DNA of 64,000 nucleotides from Symbiodinium microadriaticum (taxonomy: Eukaryota; Sar; Dinophyceae; Suessiales; Symbiodiniaceae). A program made the position numbers and the translations under genes. This document shows, piece by piece, positions 44,046 to 55,537 of this stretch. Position 1 is the first letter of the stretch. The number at the start of each line of letters is the position of its first letter. Under the pieces are notes generated by a model. It was given only the letters and a program-made list of their open reading frames with translations, was not told where the DNA came from and searched no databases. The stretch lies in contig LSRX01001343.1 of the NCBI GenBank assembly GCA_001939145.1, positions 82,797 through 146,796 on the forward strand, read 5' to 3'.

Positions 44046-46838
44046 TCACTTCGCTCTAGTTAGAGCATTAAGTATTCTTGGTGTGGCACTGTCACCGTTG
44101 TTCAGAATCCATGTTTGGATTGTAGTGCCGACAAATGGTGTCCGGATGAGGTTCTTCCGGATCTGTGTCGTTCTCCTCCTCATCTGTGGAGAAGATGCCC
44201 AAGAAGAGCCTGTTCTCTGCTCTACGAAAAGCTTCGTCAATGACTGGTTCTCCATGATTGGAGGCCTTAGCTTTCGTTGCTGCCTTTGGTGCAGCTTGTG
44301 AGCTGGTTGCCTGGGAACTTGCTTTTGCCTGTGCCCTAGACCTGCGGTGGTCTCTTCTTCATCCGAGGATGGCCGTGCACGTTCGGATTCATCGCCTGAT
44401 GGCGAGAGGGCATTCTGGTACAAGTTGTCCCAGTATCGATGCGTTGAGGGAGAAGGCGGACCTTCCTGTTGCCCTTCTGATTCGTTCTCAGAGCTTTGGT
44501 CGTCAAAGAGGGCTTCCAGTGTGTTCCTCAAATTATTGTATCTCCTCTCAAGCTCGAGAGACGCATTCACGGTTCTATTAAGAGTGTTTTTGGCTTGCTT
44601 AAGAGCAGCAATCACAATGTTAACTCTTGAGAGAGTATCGGTATGTTTTCCGAATTCCTCATGTCTCTCACTAAAGTCCCTCTCGATAGAGGATCGCAGC
44701 GTCGCTGTGAGTTCCAGAAGTCTGGTGTACCTTTGCAGCGGCGTAGTAACTGTCATGTTGTCATGTATGACAAAAGTGCTATCACTGTTCTGAAGACATC
44801 TGGCCAACACTTCTATAGCAGGAGTGAACTCTGTAGAGAGTGGTCCTTCCTCGCGACATGTCTCAAGATATTGGGGCATACCTTGGGCATATGTTTCGGC
44901 GGCACTGATTGTCATGTCGATGTTGTCGATGTTGTCGATATGCGCAAGCATATCGTTCCTGCTGGACATATTAACCCTAGCACCGAGTTCGGTTTCGTTG
45001 ATTGCGGCGTCGACATGGTTGCAGAGCCCTTGATTGTGGGCTTCCTTCAGTGCCTTTCTCTGATTGCGTTTGCATTGACCTCCTCTTCTCGTCTTGCCTT
45101 TGCCTTTGGCTGAGGTCATGGTCGTCGACCCTTGAGAGGGTGTATTGGCTATGGGCGGAGGCTGTTTTGGCGGAGGTGACAGAACTTTTGCCGTGATCGG
45201 CACAGGCTGTACTGTAGGAGGCTTAGGAAGTGATGCACTTGATAGTGCAGCTTCACCTCTGGCTCTTGCAGGAGCTGCTCTTGGAACAGATGTGTACGTG
45301 ACACCAAGCTGTTCTTCTGCCATCTGTGAGGCTACTGCATCCTGCCATAACCTGGTCATGTGAGGAACAGTACTTGCGTGCTCCCAAGTTTGGAACCTTT
45401 CGATATCACGTTCGGAGCCACGCGGGCGCGTGTCACCTCTTGCAAACGGGTCGTTCCTTCTTATCTCCGCCGTTGTTACGGCATGCAGGCATGTTTTACA
45501 CAAGGTCTTTCTTGTGAGATCCTTGGCCGATTTCAATTGCAGACATGTTTGTGAGAGGTGATAATGATCACTTCTTGAGGTGTGCCATATTGGCCTGAGA
45601 TCTGTTGTTTCGCCTGCATTGACACGACTAGGCCCAGGCATACCTCTGCTTTGAGGTTCCACCTCGGGTTCGAGGAAAGGAGCCTTGGACTTTGCCTTGG
45701 ACTTCGGTGCCTGATTGTCCATGCACTGGATAGGACCTCGGATAGGAGGTCTGGTTAGTTGTTTCCAGATCCATCGAAGTCCCATCAGCATCAGGAAAAG
45801 ATTCCAGAAAATGCTGAGAATGGAATAATCCTGATCACTTGGTAGTGAATCAGGTAACGTGGGAGAATTTGTCTCAGTTGACTCGGCGTTTGCACCGCCT
45901 TGTCTACCATGTCCAAACCAATGAGATAGGCCTGCTGCTGTTGCAGCTGTTTTGACGGCCTTGGAACTTGGTGCAGACGGAGGACGAGATGATTTTCTTC
46001 TTCTTCTCCTGTTGGAGGAGTCTTCGTCTTCATCTTCTTCGTCTCGATATGCGTGCATCACGTTTGATGTTTCACGTTCGATATCCTCGATATCGCTCTG
46101 TGTCGGAGACGGTTCGTCAGGGAGCTCTTGGAGCTCGTCGAGAGACATATGCAGTTTCTCGACCACGTTTGGTCTTTGAGTTTGATGTCTCGATCTGGAC
46201 CTTGGAGGTTCTTCTTGTGAGGAGGCTGGTCTTTCTCTCTTCGGAGGGGGATATTTTGGTTCAGCAGGTCTTTGAGGCTGTGGTTTGTTCCACCAGTTAT
46301 TTCCAGCTGACCAGACGAAAGAACATCCGGATGACTTTTGTCCTTGATAGGACCGTGAGTCATCTGAATAATCTGACCATCTTTGGTTGTAGGTCTGCCT
46401 CCTTTTGGAGATCTTTTCGACCTGAAGGTCGGACCTGGCATGATGACCCTTGGTGTTCAGTGCTTGTACTGTGAACCCTAATGGGTTGTGCCAGTCTTTG
46501 TCAATCGGCCCCAACCAAAGGTCAATATTGTTGAAGGTCCCATAGTAGGCCTTCGTAGTAATATGAAGCCTAACATCGATGTATTGATGTCCGTTTGTGG
46601 TGTTCCACATATCTGATACTCTTTGCCAGTATGTCTTTTCCATGGCAGGTGTGACAACCTTCTGGCTGGGCGTCGCCGTGTGCGGCGTTTTACCCCAATC
46701 AAGGACATATGCATTGATGCAGTCCAGGTCGGAGTATCTTTGTTTCGGTTCTGAAGGCAGCCTGTCAGCATGGGCAAGTCTTTCATGTCCAGAATTATTG
46801 AGACAGCTATATCGCACTTTTGAGTGCCGATCTGCCAT
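44046..46838 (-). pseudogene. Third ORF C-terminal part, element D
   Basis: 930 codons without interruption. The EEP-like C-lobe (ending DKDWHNPLGF) comes first, then the Arg/Ser/Pro-rich linker, the hydrophobic segment SILSIFWNLFLMLMGLRWIW, the Cys/His motif (HLSQTC...LCKTC), the basic KGKTRRGGQCKRNQRK patch, the coiled-coil-like region and an acidic end. This copy proves that the two C ORFs (29096-34621 and 27678-29324) were one protein. Confidence 0.85.
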
Positions 46839-47367
46839 GCGATTCCAGCATTTTCTCTAGATAGAGAGTAAACAGACTGTTCCTTGGGTGAACATCACCA
46901 CCGGTGTACTTCAGTCTTGAAGCAAGGTTGTTAAGGTCACCGGTAACGATGTCTGGCTTGAACGGCAGAACTTCATCAAGGAATGCCTTTACAAGCTCCA
47001 ATCTTCGAGTCTCCTTATGTGTCATAAGGGAATTAAAGTGTACGAGTGCTACTGTCACGACCTTGAAAGGTCCTTTCGTGCACCATATTTCACTCAGGTC
47101 CGCAGGAGCTTCTTGGTAGAAGGTTTCTGCGTAAGTTTCAAGATCGGCTTGAGAAAGTTCTTCACCCGGTGCAATGCCGTTCCATTGGGCAAGAACGGGT
47201 GTCGGATCAAGGTCGGACGTTGTCATCCAAGGTTCTGGACACAGGTATGTAATGTCGTCTGGTCCATCTTTATCAGGATTCTTACCCTTGAGAGGGTCAA
47301 TTCCTGTATATGACTCATATTCTTCACGGTTCATTTCATACGTTGACCCGAGTGCGGGTGAATCCAC
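46807..47367 (-). pseudogene. Third ORF EEP-like middle, element D
   Basis: 186 codons with VTVALVHFNSLMTHKE and IVTGDLNNLASRLKY; the GDLNN motif is conserved with C. A small deletion after LYLEKML moves coding to the next frame. Confidence 0.78.
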
Positions 47368-48235
47368 TCTTTAGCTTCAGGAATATGAAACCAAAGGTAA
47401 TGCGACAGACGGCGCCATGACAGGCCCAAATCTGTTTCTTTTGGCCTCCATTCTTCGGTCTGACTTCGCGGTGTCTGCAGAAGTGATGAATGAGTGCAAT
47501 ATCCGTGGTCGGATCTCCTTTTACACCCATGAACATCGAAGGAGCTGGAGGCTCATCTCTCGGTGTTTTGATGAGCATTCCTCTGTTTTGATACCTTCTC
47601 ATAACATCGACGGCACACTTGCAGTCCAGAGCATCTGCCTCGAGTACGAGGGTAATGTGTGCTGAGTTGTTGAAGCACATATCAATGAGCGGGTGATAAT
47701 CAAATCCCTTCTCAGGTTTGAGTTTCTTTATGGGATTCCCCGCTGGCACAGGTGCTCTGTCCATGTTGCCCCAGTTGCATACTACCACGCCTAGAGAGGC
47801 GGAATCTGGATTGGAGCCTTCGATGAATTCTCCCATCGGCTTAACTCCTGCCAACCGGTTTCGGACAATTTCGTAATGTCCATCAAGGATTTCCTTGTCC
47901 TCATATCCGGTGAGAGAGAGGAAAGATGCCGGATGGCATGTTCTTGAACTACGGAGGTTGATGTGTTCTGAATTAATCTGCCTGTACTCCTCCAGGTTTG
48001 GAGGTTCAGTACTGCTCGTGTATGAATTGATATCATCAAGACTGGAGGGATCGGTACCCTGATTGTTCCGGACAAAATTGTCCCGGGCAATCTGGCAATA
48101 TTTGACAATCTCGGTCATGGCATCGTCAAGCTCGTCAGGTTTGAGGACTGCTTCATATAAAACCCGCCTTTGCTCGGATTTCCGGCGGCGACCATGGAGG
48201 ATTCGAGGCATTCTGTGGGTAGAATGCATGCGCAC
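47336..48235 (-). pseudogene. Third ORF EEP-like N-half, element D
   Basis: 299 codons. It contains VVVCNWGNMDRAPVPAG, ITLVLEADALDCK and MFMGVKGDPTTDIAL, closely matching C, and ends by frameshift near 47340. The conserved Asn and Glu-containing strands fit the N-terminal lobe of an EEP fold. Confidence 0.75.
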
Positions 48236-48696
48236 ATCGATTCCTTACCCTTAGGGGTAAGCCTGCAGTCTGCGCACACTATGGTGCCGCATTGAAAGCA
48301 AAAGTAGCCGGTCTCCATGCTACATAGAGCACAGAGACAGACTTCTGGTCGCTCTAAGAGTCTTATCTTTTGGTTGAGTCCGATCATGGTTTTTCGAACT
48401 CCGACCATTCTCTCCGTTTTAGGAGGTTGCGAAGACGATGCTACGCCTCCTGATGGAGGTTCATCCCATTCTTCATTATCCGGTGCAGAACTGTCCTTTA
48501 TCATAAGAGGTTTCTTCCTCCTTCGGTTCCACCTGCTGACGTACATTATCTCCTTCTGTGTTTCTCTCATCGCGGCGTTGCAAGACGAGCTTGCGTTTAT
48601 GTGTTTTTGGTTTTCTCGTAGTCGAGATTCAATCCGTTCACGCTCTTCGATGAGATCCTCTTCGTCAGCAAGCTCTTCGAATTGCAGATTCAACAT
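48115..48696 (-). pseudogene. Third ORF zinc-finger region, element D
   Basis: 193 codons containing the Cys finger (CALCSMETGYFCFQCGTIVC), so the Cys spacing is conserved with C. Unlike C it has an extra six residues before the finger. About 30 inserted bases after PTECLES shift the frame. Confidence 0.78.
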
Positions 48697-48753
48697 GCTC
48701 TTGTTGACCCGATAGTAACAACCATTACTCGGGTCAAGCAGGACGATGTAACT

Positions 48754-49584
48754 TCACTTCTCCTTTTTAGGAGGTTTTGGGGATTTCATTTCTTCATCGG
48801 ATGAGATAACTTCTGGGTCAATCTTGACCTTACTCATCCCATCTGCCAGTTCTTCTGAAGGAGTCTTTGCAACTGGCTTCTTTTCTTTCTTTTCCTTCCT
48901 CACCTTGGTAGGTGCTGTTGCCTTTGGAGGTACCGAAGCGGATGCTTCTTGGGTCCTCACCTCTACCTTCATTTCAGAGGAGGATGATCCCGACTGGCTA
49001 GAGTCAGAATCGCTACCGGTGTTTTCGGCTTCTTCTTCATCCTCTTCTTCCTGAGGATCAGGCTCCTCTGGTTCTGATTCGCTGGTATATGACTCCGGTT
49101 TCGGAGGTACTACACCTTGTGAGGTGTCAGGAATCGGAGCCGGAGGATCTGGCATAGGCCTCGATGGTCCCATGCTCGTGGTTAATCTCAACACCTCGCT
49201 TGCGCTCGAGGATCCTTCAACATTCCAGAGCTGTCCAAGAAGGCTCTTAGGATCATTCTTTGCTTCTTTTTCTCTTGCGAGTTTTGAGCGTGGATTGACC
49301 TCTGATGTTTCAGAGGATTGAGACGCTTGCGGCAAAGAGTAAGTCTTCTTGGAAGAAGATCTGGGCTTAGGAGGTTCAGGTGGTTGTCTTTTCTTAGACA
49401 TTTCCACCAGCTGCATCCTCAAGTCCCTTCCGTTCGACTCGCACCATCTCCTTGACTCGACAACAACTGCTGGCATTTCTTCGTTGCAATGATCAGACCA
49501 CCACGTTTGTAGTGATTTCAGCTGATCATATTGGGGAGAAATCCACAGTGTTTCTGTGGGGTGGACGACTGTTTTCGTGCACAA
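48754..49584 (-). pseudogene. Third ORF acidic and Lys-rich linker, element D
   Basis: 276 codons resuming at PTETLWISPQYDQLK after the deletion. Low-complexity Glu/Ser and Lys/Glu segments follow, ending at a frameshift in the conserved KKEK region. No domain. Confidence 0.75.
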
Positions 49585-50923
49585 GAAGTTGGAGGGATTG
49601 GGACGTCACGACCTCTTGTAAGAGGTTAGAGGGCACTAAGCCATGTCTCAGGATAGGAGCAAGTGATAGAAGATCTGTAGCATGCATGATGAACACCGGC
49701 TCATCCTGTTGGGTGAAGTCACGCATGCCATGCGGCCGAGGTGCATTAGTAGATCTTCTTGGTGCACGGGATTGCACCGGAGTTGCTCCAGTCGCCATAA
49801 AATCAGCGACTCTCATGCATGCCCTCGGGCGTTCCGTTTCCGGATCGGGTTCATCTGCTCCTGATGGAGCGCTTACTGAGCTTTGTCCTCCGGTTGCGGA
49901 GATGAAAAGCCCAGTCATGGTTGACACATTAGCATCTTGGGGCAATTTCAAACCGGGTTCGGTTTTCTTCAATTGGCCATCAGGGGTACGGTATTCCATC
50001 CACACTACGAACCTACTTTTCGTGTTGAGGATGATACCCAGCGCCATTTCTTGTGGCGTATACTGTGCCATCTCGGCTGTGGCCAATCGATCCAGGGGCA
50101 ACACATAATTGTGTGATCCTATGAAGAGGTCCCGTCTCGTCTTGTGAAGGTGCCTGGTAAGCCAGGCAACCCAACGACCAATTTTGTTCGTCTTCACGAG
50201 GATGTGAAAGCACAGCTCGCGAGACAGGCCTGTGGATCGAACTAGTCTGCGCACAGACTCTTCGTAGTTGTACTCTCCTGCTGGAGTAAGTTGTACACTG
50301 TCTACTACCTCCTGAGGGAAGCCAGCCTGGAGATGGTAGGCACACATCCTTACAAACCCTGATGGGTCATTCTTATGGATGCTGATGTTCTGCTTCCAAT
50401 AAATCAGCGGACTGTTGTTCCAGGGTCCTGTGAGTACGCCTTGATAGAGTGGTTTATTGGCAGTAATACGGAGCCTGGCATTGTCCGTGTGTCCTTGCTG
50501 ATGTATCCCGTTGGATAACGCATAGCCGCTAAGGTCAGAAATCTCTTCGCCATCTAGATAGATGTCAGTAGGTTGTTTGGGTGGCTTGTCGTGATTTCTG
50601 GGGCGGCGTCCACCGTGGTCGGTGTATTGTTCATGACGGCGTCCACCGTGGTCGGTGTATTGTGCCGCTTGAAGACGTCCCTGCGGGAACTCCATTTCGT
50701 CACGGGGGTGGCGATTGCTGTGTGCCGACGTCGCTCTTGGTAGAGCGTGTCCTCTGCTGTCCGTGAGATTGGACCGAGTGCTCATGCTTGTTGGCAAGCA
50801 GAGCAAGCAAAAGTTGCGAAAGCAAAGAAGGCTGTGAGGCTCGAAGCTGAAAATGGCTGCGGCACACATGAGATGTTTCTCAAACATGACACAGCATGTC
50901 AAGGCAAATGACAGTGAATTCAA
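49526..50923 (-). pseudogene. Third ORF N-terminus and start of Tpt1-like region, element D
   Basis: 465 codons (the first codon is TTG; ATG at residue 13). Matches C through FIMHATDLLSLAPILRHGL, then stops. A repeated YTDHGGRR encoded near 50600-50650 is a local duplication absent from C. About 200 bp of the Tpt1-like domain are deleted relative to C. Confidence 0.8.
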
Positions 50924-50934
50924 ACGTGCAGACG

Positions 50935-50982
50935 CTAATTTTCTTTTAGACTTTTAGACATGAAATAGTCTATAAAGAAAAT
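50935..50982 (-). promoter_or_regulatory. Internal polypurine tract and acceptor-like site, element D
   Basis: Sense ATTTTCTTTATAG (50982-50970) and AAAAGAAAATTAG (50947-50935), separated by a short stretch in which GTCTAAAA is duplicated. It occupies the same position as in element C, between pol and the third ORF. Confidence 0.45.
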
Positions 50983-51014
50983 CCAGTACACTGTTGTGTA
51001 AATCAAAGATGTGT

Positions 51015-52406
51015 TCACCACCATGTTCCCTGACAGTAAATTATTCTATAAATTTCTGATGAGATATCAAGGCCTAGAAATGCTACCGCTGTTGCGGCGT
51101 TCTTCAAGTTATCAATTATCCATCGAACAGTGAAAGCCTTGTGTTGCAGTAGCTCTCTGAACGGTGGATGTATGTCTGTTTCCGGAAGATTCCCGGTTTC
51201 GAGAGCCTTGATAAGCTCATCAGGTTGTGCTGAATGCTTGGTGAGCGCATCTGCCAAACAGTATTTTGAGCTTACGTGAGCTAAATCATCTAAAGATCCA
51301 GAGTTGGACTCTTTTCGAAGCATTTGAATAAGATGATGCGTCTCTTTTTGTTCGGGCAAATGTGTCGTGCCAGCAGTGGTGACTAAGTTATTGGCGTCTG
51401 TTCTTATGTGAATGGGTACTGTCTCTGAGGAGAGATCTGCCCAAAGTCCTTTAAGGAACAAACAGGTGCCAAAGCAACGCATGAGTGCGTTTAGCTCTGC
51501 AACTGTTGTAGACATTGTTGTGGTTGTAATCTTGTGAGATTCATAATCAACCAAACTGCCTCTTGAGGATGTTTCCTTTATCGAGGACTCTGAGAAATCA
51601 TTCTTCTTTGAAGAAGCTGCGGCGGCCGATTGCTTCATACCCTTAAGTTTCGGGTTCCCTTCTTCTGCAAGGAAAATGACATGAGCTCGTTGGGAAGACT
51701 TATCGTCATTATTCCTATATGAAGCATCGGGGTAACCTAAAATGCGAAGATTTCCCTTGAGAGGCCAAAATCGTAGTTCTACCTCAGTAGCCTTGAGAAC
51801 ACGAACAAGTTTGTTCAGTTCTCTTACATCACCAATCGTGGGCTTGGCAGCCTTGCTTGCACACCTACTAAAACGATAGCAAATATGTGCTTGTGTTCTG
51901 CTCTGTAGCCAGTTGATCTGGCCCAGAACACTTCGGTATGCAGTGTGTTGTTGAGGAGTGCATGGCTGCTCATTTTTGAGCTTCTTGTCAAAAACAATTT
52001 CCTCTAGGGCTTCAACTGCAAGGTTTTGGTTCACTGAGATGTGGGCTGGAGTAGATGCTGTTGCATCCTTCCACACTAATCTCTGACCTACAAACATGAT
52101 ATCGTTTGTATCTTCGGACCCTACAGCAAACTCCTTTTTTATCGAATCGATTACGGCCTTACGAAAGGTGTCGTCACCGGCCATGCACAGGTCATCTACA
52201 TGCAGACAAACTACTCCATGAACTTCTCTACCCTTGGCATTATTGCCAGCAATGGGATCGAGAAGGTAGTCTATCGCAGATTCCATTGACTTAGGTTGAG
52301 ACTTCTTGAGTTCGGCTTCTGCAGTTGCGGACTTTTTGCCGTACAGAACGTATGTACAACGGCAAGACCGTAAGACAAGAGTGCCTTGTCCACAATGTTC
52401 CACCAA
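51015..52406 (-). pseudogene. RT C-terminus and RNase H, element D
   Basis: 463 codons, nearly identical to the C protein from TYVLYGKK on. It has LHVDDLCMAGDD, YPDASYRNNDD, TVAELNALMRC, RTDANNLV and CLADALTK, so all catalytic residues of this half are intact. Confidence 0.88.
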
Positions 52407-53821
52407 CGACGCGGCGCATCGTTGAGTCCATAGGCAGGTTTCTTCATCCTCGCTGCGATGTAGGGAGGATAGCCTGCTTCTTCAGGAGGGATCTGGCATA
52501 TGATGTCACGAGATTCATCATAGGCCTCACCCTGAAGGAAAGCGGTCTTGAGATCTATGTGCGTCAGGTTCCACAGCTTGTTAGCTGCAAGCTGAATCGC
52601 AAGACGGAAACCTGGACGGCTAGCGGCCGGACTATCAGTCTGTTGGATATCCTTCTGACGGTCTTGGAAACCTCTTAAGACCCAACGGGCCTTACATTTT
52701 AGAAAGTTTCCGTCCTTATCTCTTTCTAGAGTTAGGACCCATCGACCTGTCACGTAATTTCGGATGTTTCCGAGTTTACGAGTATCAATCAGTTCAAACA
52801 CATCATTATCCAAACAGCTCTGATATTCGGCTGCCTTTGCTTCGTCGAACTGCTTCTTCAGTTCTCGCTTTTCCTTGGCAGTTGCCTCCTTCCTCTGTGC
52901 CTTCTGTGAGAGATTAGAAAGGCCCTTGAGAGGGCTCACAGATAAGGCCTTGTCGTCTTCAGTAAGAAGATCATATTCCTCACGGATATCGGATCGATTT
53001 TTCCTTGAAGGTTGGTACCGTGTTCGGTCCGATCTTATCCTAGAGGTAACCCCTCTGATGTCTATGGGACTCCCACTCATATAGCGAGGCATAGAGAACG
53101 ATCCAGTGTTGCTACACAGCTTCTGTTCTTCTGTGAGCAAGACCCAGTCTTTCTCATCGACAACGAGATCACCTTCTTCGTCTGAGTAATACCTTGTGTC
53201 GTCTGACTCGGCATCACTCTCAGGTTCGGGTGACCCAGACGAATGAGGAAGAATAGAAGGTTGTCCAGGATCATCTGGCGCCAGCTCTTCCGAGGACTCT
53301 TCATCACCTTCTTGCACGGGAAGGATTGGTCCTGATTGCTGTGGTGCAGCCTTCGGTTTTGGTTTGGGAGTCGGTGCCAACGGAGGTGACTTCTGTTTGT
53401 AAGGAGAAACTTTTCTCTCTGATGAAGACCTTGGCGACACATCACCCCCCAGACGTCGAGGAGACGGAGAGCGAGGAGGCGGATGCACGCGAGGCTTAGC
53501 CCGAGCAGGAGCCACGGGCTCATCAGAGGACACGGCCGGATGGCCGGGAGGAGGACTGGGAGGAGGCGGTCGCGACGGAGGAGAATCTGGCGGCATAGGC
53601 TCGTCCGGCTCTGGCATAGACGCATCGTCGGATGTTATACGAGACCTATTGGTACTCATAGGCTCGGACGGGTCAGAAGGCGAGACTTCCATGTCCGGCA
53701 TGATGCCATCTGGCGGTGGCCGAACCGACGGTGATTGCTTGCCGCCTGTCATCTGGAACAGCACCCCCGAGAATGTTGTCGGGGGTGCATTTTGTCCCCA
53801 GACACCTGATGCAGCATGCAA
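52271..53821 (-). pseudogene. Acidic linker and RT N-terminal half, element D
   Basis: 516 codons. D is open across the point where C has a TAG (ANKLWNLTHIDLKTAFLQG), so the RT fingers and first catalytic Asp region are in one frame. It fails near 52360 through a deletion of about 16 bases relative to C. Confidence 0.85.
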
Positions 53822-54594
53822 CAGGTCATGGTTTGATTGGGACGCTTTTTGTTCCAGAAAACAAGGACTCCATCACTTGCACTTGCTAGTGTTTTCATCG
53901 TACCAAATGTGCCTCTGTATAGAGTACATGGCTCAAAACCTGACCCCGGTAGGAGTCTTGATCTTAGATGAGTAATGTCGGATACCAATGCATCAAGGGA
54001 CGGCGATGGCTTGGAATGATGCAGAGCAATCTCAGTCTTATTCGGAAGAGAATTGACCTTGGTCACAAGCGATCTGATTTTTGGGTCCTGCAGTAAATTA
54101 GAATCCTTGAGAGGATTGATTGTTAGTAGTGAATACTCCTTGTCAAGCAATTCACTAAGACCTTGGAGACACTCATCTCCGGAGTACTGCAGGAGATCTG
54201 TCAACAAGGACAGATGTGAAGCATATGAGTCGCGATCTAGAAATTTTGCCAAACAAGCAGCAAAGGTGTCGCAGAACTCATACGGATAAACTTGTGACAA
54301 CTTGGTTTTGAGTCCGTAGCCTTGAATACCCGAATCGCTCTTGGGAGAGGAATCTGGAGATTTCGGCTTCTGGCAACTCCTTCGGATAGGCGACAGGACC
54401 TGCTGTGGCAGGTTGTGCATAAAGGTTGCTGGAGAGGACTGGTAATATCCTTTAGGATCTTTCATACCATAGGCTTGAAGGTTGCAGACTTCATAGCTAA
54501 CCTTGTGATTGGACAGCATGCGTTTAGCTTCTGGTGTTGACCATAGTCGGCTGTAATAAGGGTTCTCAAGGACAAAGTAGCGTCCTAGTTTCAT
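53749..54594 (-). pseudogene. Methyltransferase-like C-half and linker, element D
   Basis: 281 codons. It includes YFVLENPYYSRLW and then, with no stop, the helical linker that C splits with its TAG. This shows that the domain and linker were one protein. A one-base insertion near 53770 ends the frame. Confidence 0.8.
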
Positions 54595-54678
54595 CTGGTG
54601 ATCAGCAACCGATTCACAGAATCTAAGGATAGCTAGTCCCTTGGCCGAACCCTTCTTCCACTGAGAGTACCAACTGTA

Positions 54679-55506
54679 TCATTGAGAATGGTCAGGTGAC
54701 ATTACAATGATAGTAGGCTCTTGTTCCTTGATGATCTTCAAGAGTTTGGCACGACCATGAAGTTGTTCAAGGTCGAGGCCACTTCGCAGATCTACAGGCT
54801 GTCCTACTCTCAAACCAGAGAGAGCAGCCTTGTGACTCATGCGGGATGATCCTCCGTACAATTCCAGGAAATCAATTTTTCCTGTTCCTGTCACCTGCCA
54901 GTGACACTCATGATGAGGTACGGATAGGTCTGATGAAGTGAGTGAAGCATCAAAGGTCACCATGCAACTAGCATGGTCAGAACCTTCAGATGACAGTGAC
55001 TCCTCAGCTGGAGCCAAAGGAATGTCTACATCTGATGTAACGTCGTGGTTCTTTCTCAGTTTTGAGACATTTACACGTACAATACGTGTGCCGAGATCAA
55101 CACCTACCATAGAACCTCCGAGTTCGGAGATCACTTTTCCTTTTATCCAGGATCCCTGTCTCGAGCCTGTCGATCCAATTTTGGATGTGTCGACTGACCA
55201 GTAATACACCTTGTCTCCTAAGGTGAAAGGTCCGTCTGACATAGACAGCCGTGATGCTAGATCTCTGCGAAGATCGTCGGACTGTCTGGCTTCTTGATAA
55301 GCCTTGTTGGCAAGCTCCCTAATGGCTCTTGCAGTGACCTCAGTATCAGTAGGGTTACCTGTCAACTGATTGGGGTCAGAGTTCTCGGGTGTTATTACAT
55401 CACGAGGACGTCTGCCAAAGGCCATTTCTAAGGGAGTAACTCCTCCATAGGGAACTGAAGAGTTTCTGGCCAAACAAGCTTGTCTTACCAGATTGCCATA
55501 CTTCAT
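54679..55506 (-). pseudogene. Integrase C-terminus and methyltransferase-like N-half, element D
   Basis: 275 codons. It covers the beta-rich integrase tail and the methyltransferase-like segment DFLELYGGSSRMSHKAAL. Unlike C, the frame stays open through KLLKIIKEQEPTIIVMSPDH. It ends at a TGA where C has TGG (SQW). Confidence 0.85.
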
Positions 55507-55537
55507 TGTGATCCCATTGAACTGAGGATCACCGTCC

